Shown in pieces: positions 13,501 through 14,569 of a stretch of 14,569 bases of DNA. Each line of letters begins with the position of its first letter. Position 1 is the stretch's first letter. The DNA is from a bacterium. Its GTDB lineage: Bacteria > Patescibacteriota > Minisyncoccia > UBA6257 > GWB1-50-10. The notes below the pieces were generated by a model, which saw nothing but the letters and a program-made list of their open reading frames with translations, ran no database searches and was not told the origin of the DNA. A program made the position numbers and the translations under genes. The stretch lies in contig DAIDBF010000034.1 in assembly GCA_027310235.1 (NCBI GenBank), positions 1 through 14,569 on the forward strand, given 5' to 3'.

Positions 13501-13964
13501 GATCTAGGACTACGACCGATTACGTCGGCTGCTTGAAGCTCAGCGCGGATGCCTCGGGTCAAGAAGTGAAGGTAAACACCTTGGCTTTGCGATTCGTCGG
13601 CGGTGCGCTCTCGACGGCAAGCGCCTTCAACGTAAGCTTGATCGATCCTCAGACCGGCGCGGCATACGATGGCGCGACGAACCCGCAATCCTGCAGCCCG
13701 ACTGGAAACTCTTGTAGCGTCTCATTCGCCTTTACTGGAACGCCGATTTCTTCGGCATCCACAAAGGGAGTCGCGATCAAGGTTGACTCGTCAGCGTTCT
13801 ATGTCTCTGCAAACCTCGGACAGTCCGTGGATGTGACAATGAATGCGGCAACGGATGTGAACTGGGGCGATGGCGCGGTTAGTGGCTCGACGCCAAATGG
13901 CTTGAATCTTTCAAGCGACGTCAGCGTTCCGCTTAACCTCGCACACGTCACCTACACCAACTAG
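10542..13964 (+). CDS. Secreted surface-layer-like protein with peptidoglycan-binding domain
   Basis: A 1140-residue exported protein. Residues 1-30 form a signal peptide (basic SRK, hydrophobic core, cleavage after TASA). Residues 33-54 are a short coiled coil rich in AQ and L (AELQAQIAQLLAQISALQAQ). Residues about 66-141 are a peptidoglycan-binding domain 1 (LTLGSKGADVKGLQQFLNNN, YFGPATKAALAKFQ, YFGPKTRQVV). A flexible linker of TGGTT units (145-165) leads into about 970 residues of Ser/Thr/Gly/Val-rich, beta-strand-type repeats with recurring elements such as NLTSVNFKV, VGTTLS and IYADI, probably five or more Ig-like domains. All eight cysteines lie in the C-terminal half as four close pairs (i+10, +13, +21, +7), suggesting disulfides. 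Such proteins are thought to form the S-layer-like coat of Parcubacteria (family knowledge; not proven here). The gene stands alone between a structured leader and a strong terminator, consistent with high expression. Confidence 0.85.
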   Translation: MSNLSRKVVAVGLSVATVAWFAGSVITASAATTAELQAQIAQLLAQISALQAQLGTGSTSSASYSFAKDLTLGSKGADVKGLQQFLNNNGYTVAATGAGSKGLETEYFGPATKAALAKFQAAKGISPAAGYFGPKTRQVVNATAGTGGTTTGGTTTGGTTTGGTVVAPASGLAVSVASNNPAAGALISSTNSAAARVPVLAFNLTAGTASGITVTNLKFHKTGVVADSAISGAYLVQNGKVLYQYTSVNSGVVEFAGIALNIAAGQTANLVLAIDPATNLSAGNTISFAMTAATDVTATDATSAAVTASGLFPLSGNVFTVTSVSNPQIASVTFASSSVGTTVYAGTNGVLVSQWTATVNNSPVNLTSVNFKVVGSATKTDLKNVKFLVNGTQAGTTLAALSADGSGYFDFTSSPVKLQTGSNNIQIYADVTGSPSFTFQFELLNSYDIYAVDTQYNVPVSVTVNGGSGVLVTINQGQITTSVNSNTPTGNIALGGSGTTLAKFDIYAAGEAVKVKFLDVVLTKTGGTHTWNNGGYDTDIQNLRLVDDQGNQVGTTISTVGTTGASTSGSCTLTSSTVVTCHFGTSGSPIVYIVPANTTRTISVRGDIQTGADFTTVAASLPGNSSNLQGLTSSQTSSSGSATGSSLTLSTTPLVVTKNGAFASQTYAKGAPATKIGSYVFTASSAEGVNISNFTVSTNASSSNFQNLKAMVGSTSVGTTLSTISSGNHTFAGNFSVPVGGTAVVDIYADILTTNTGDMGTFTSFVSCTGTGATTNTSVACSGTPTGQNITVSSGPTLTISNNNSGASRQVVLGSTGVSLAKILLTDTAGIEPIRLQELKFTMNTGSGVGAAFTNLQLYDASGVAISGAGPISMTSAAPSFVADFNFGNSAVMVVPQAGTLSVELRGSVAPFVVGGGSVENATTSIAISATSSVVAYGKSSNTSVVVTGAPSFATLTSLRSKLSLAGTSLGSDSACGSYAGGSLTARSRTTTDYVGCLKLSADASGQEVKVNTLALRFVGGALSTASAFNVSLIDPQTGAAYDGATNPQSCSPTGNSCSVSFAFTGTPISSASTKGVAIKVDSSAFYVSANLGQSVDVTMNAATDVNWGDGAVSGSTPNGLNLSSDVSVPLNLAHVTYTN
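10986..11030 (+). repeat. 15-bp tandem repeat coding for the TGGTT linker
   Basis: Three copies of ACCACAACCGGTGGC (10986-11000, 11001-11015, 11016-11030), the first two identical and the third with three substitutions. It encodes the flexible linker between the peptidoglycan-binding domain and the repeat region, and could change length by slippage. Confidence 0.85.
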
Positions 13965-13981
13965 GGAGCAATTTCGTTGGT

Positions 13982-14017
13982 ATAAAAACAACCCGCCTTC
14001 TGGCGGGTTGTTTTTAT
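13982..14017. terminator. Strong, probably bidirectional terminator after the surface-protein gene
   Basis: A 16-bp perfect stem, with arms 13982-13997 and 14002-14017 and loop TTCT. The GC core ACCCGCC/GGCGGGT is flanked by an A-run on the left and a T-run on the right, so it can act on either strand. Confidence 0.93.
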
Positions 14018-14042
14018 CCCTCCCGCCACGTTCCTCTAAAAT

Positions 14043-14070
14043 TTGAAATCAGGACTTTCTGTAGTAAACT
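14043..14070 (+). promoter_or_regulatory. Probable promoter of the O-antigen ligase-like gene
   Basis: -35 TTGAAA (14043-14048, five of six), 16-bp spacer, -10-like TAAACT (14065-14070, four of six). The expected start of transcription coincides with ATG 14077, again implying a leaderless mRNA. Confidence 0.45.
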
Positions 14071-14076
14071 ACATGC

Positions 14077-14569
14077 ATGTCCGAAAACTCCGTTTTGAAG
14101 ATCATCCGAACGTGCCTCTACGCGATGGTCGTCTTCGTCCCGCTTTTTTTCTGGAAGTGGACGATGAACCCATTTATCGTCGTGAAGACGGCAATCTTCC
14201 AGTCGCTTGCCGGTATTATTATTCTTCTCTGGGTCGCGCTTGCGATACGGAACAAAAAGTACCGGCCGCGTATGACGCCCCTCTTGATCGGGGTTTTGGT
14301 ATTCATGTTTGCGCTTTCCGTCTCCGCCCTCCTAGGGGAAGACCTTATGATGAGTTTGTGGTCGCAGGAAACGAGGACGATCGGTATTGTCTCGCTCTGG
14401 TTTTTTACCCTTTTTTATCTCGCGCTCGTATCTCTCAAAAATGCGATCAAGTGGCAGAAAGTATGGTTTTTAAGTTTGGTAACGAGTCTCTTCGCCGCAT
14501 TGGGTGCGCTTCTCGCCTTCATCCCTTTCGTCGACAATCTTTTCCTTAATCAGAGAAATATACGTCCGT
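14077..14569 (+). CDS. O-antigen ligase/polymerase-like membrane protein, 5' part
   Basis: The frame is open from ATG 14077 to the right edge (164 codons), so the C-terminal part is missing. The visible part has about four membrane segments (roughly 10-23, 33-51, 65-82, 99-118, and another near 130-150). LLGEDLMMSLWSQETRTIGIVS near residue 80-101 resembles the conserved (G/S)xSxWGxxxRxxG region in the first extracellular loop of Wzy/O-antigen ligase (Wzy_C) proteins in Parcubacteria. Such proteins join or polymerise surface polysaccharide on a lipid carrier, and next to a surface-layer-like gene that role is plausible. The Wzy_C domain itself would lie beyond the window, so the assignment rests on the N-terminal pattern. 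The upstream ATG at 14073 is in another frame. No Shine-Dalgarno is seen. Confidence 0.65.
   Translation, partial: MSENSVLKIIRTCLYAMVVFVPLFFWKWTMNPFIVVKTAIFQSLAGIIILLWVALAIRNKKYRPRMTPLLIGVLVFMFALSVSALLGEDLMMSLWSQETRTIGIVSLWFFTLFYLALVSLKNAIKWQKVWFLSLVTSLFAALGALLAFIPFVDNLFLNQRNIRP

Overview
The window looks like chromosomal DNA from a Patescibacteria (Candidate Phyla Radiation) genome, most likely a Parcubacteria-type lineage of roughly 50% GC. The support is indirect. The genes are compact and mostly co-directional, and almost none has a Shine-Dalgarno motif. Several promoters are extended -10 boxes placed a few bases from the start codon. The long secreted protein with a signal peptide, a coiled coil and a peptidoglycan-binding domain is of a kind common on the surface of these cells. 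No rRNA, tRNA or CRISPR array was seen, so the taxonomy is inference.

Layout. Bases 1-597 (minus) hold most of a dTMP kinase gene that runs off the left edge. A divergent intergenic region with a 21-nt palindrome and a strong extended -10 promoter leads to a PduO-type cobalamin adenosyltransferase (714-1289) and an MgtC/SapB membrane protein (1297-1776). A 26-bp perfect inverted repeat and a terminator follow. Next come a cysteine desulfurase (1968-3353) that carries two hairpin-forming in-frame insertions, a membrane-anchored SIMPL-domain protein (3390-4178) and an HtrA-type serine protease (4267-5529). A ClpB-like disaggregase (5733-8381) follows, behind a degenerate CIRCE/HrcA operator and a palindromic element in its 5' leader. 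A polytopic membrane protein of unknown function (8323-9108) overlaps its 3' end.

Bases 9107-10541 are an unusual accessory stretch. It contains a CGGAT-rich inverted repeat and an apparent structured RNA gene (about 9271-9409) with its own promoter, a 19-bp closing stem supported by G-U pairs, and a U-run. An AT-rich minus-strand gene resembling BECR-fold (PBECR) nucleases overlaps that RNA antisense. A second apparent RNA gene (about 10131-10299) has an extended -10 promoter and a textbook terminator. A structured leader then precedes a 1140-residue surface protein (10542-13964). After a strong, probably bidirectional terminator, the window ends in the start of an O-antigen ligase/polymerase-like membrane protein.

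Functional themes: envelope and protein quality control (SIMPL, HtrA, ClpB), cofactor supply (Fe-S/thio-sulfur, adenosylcobalamin), nucleotide synthesis (dTMP kinase) and cell surface construction (surface-layer-like protein, polysaccharide ligase). The most interesting candidates are the two unnamed RNA genes around the nuclease-like gene, and the set of short palindromic elements placed both between genes and inside the cysteine desulfurase reading frame.
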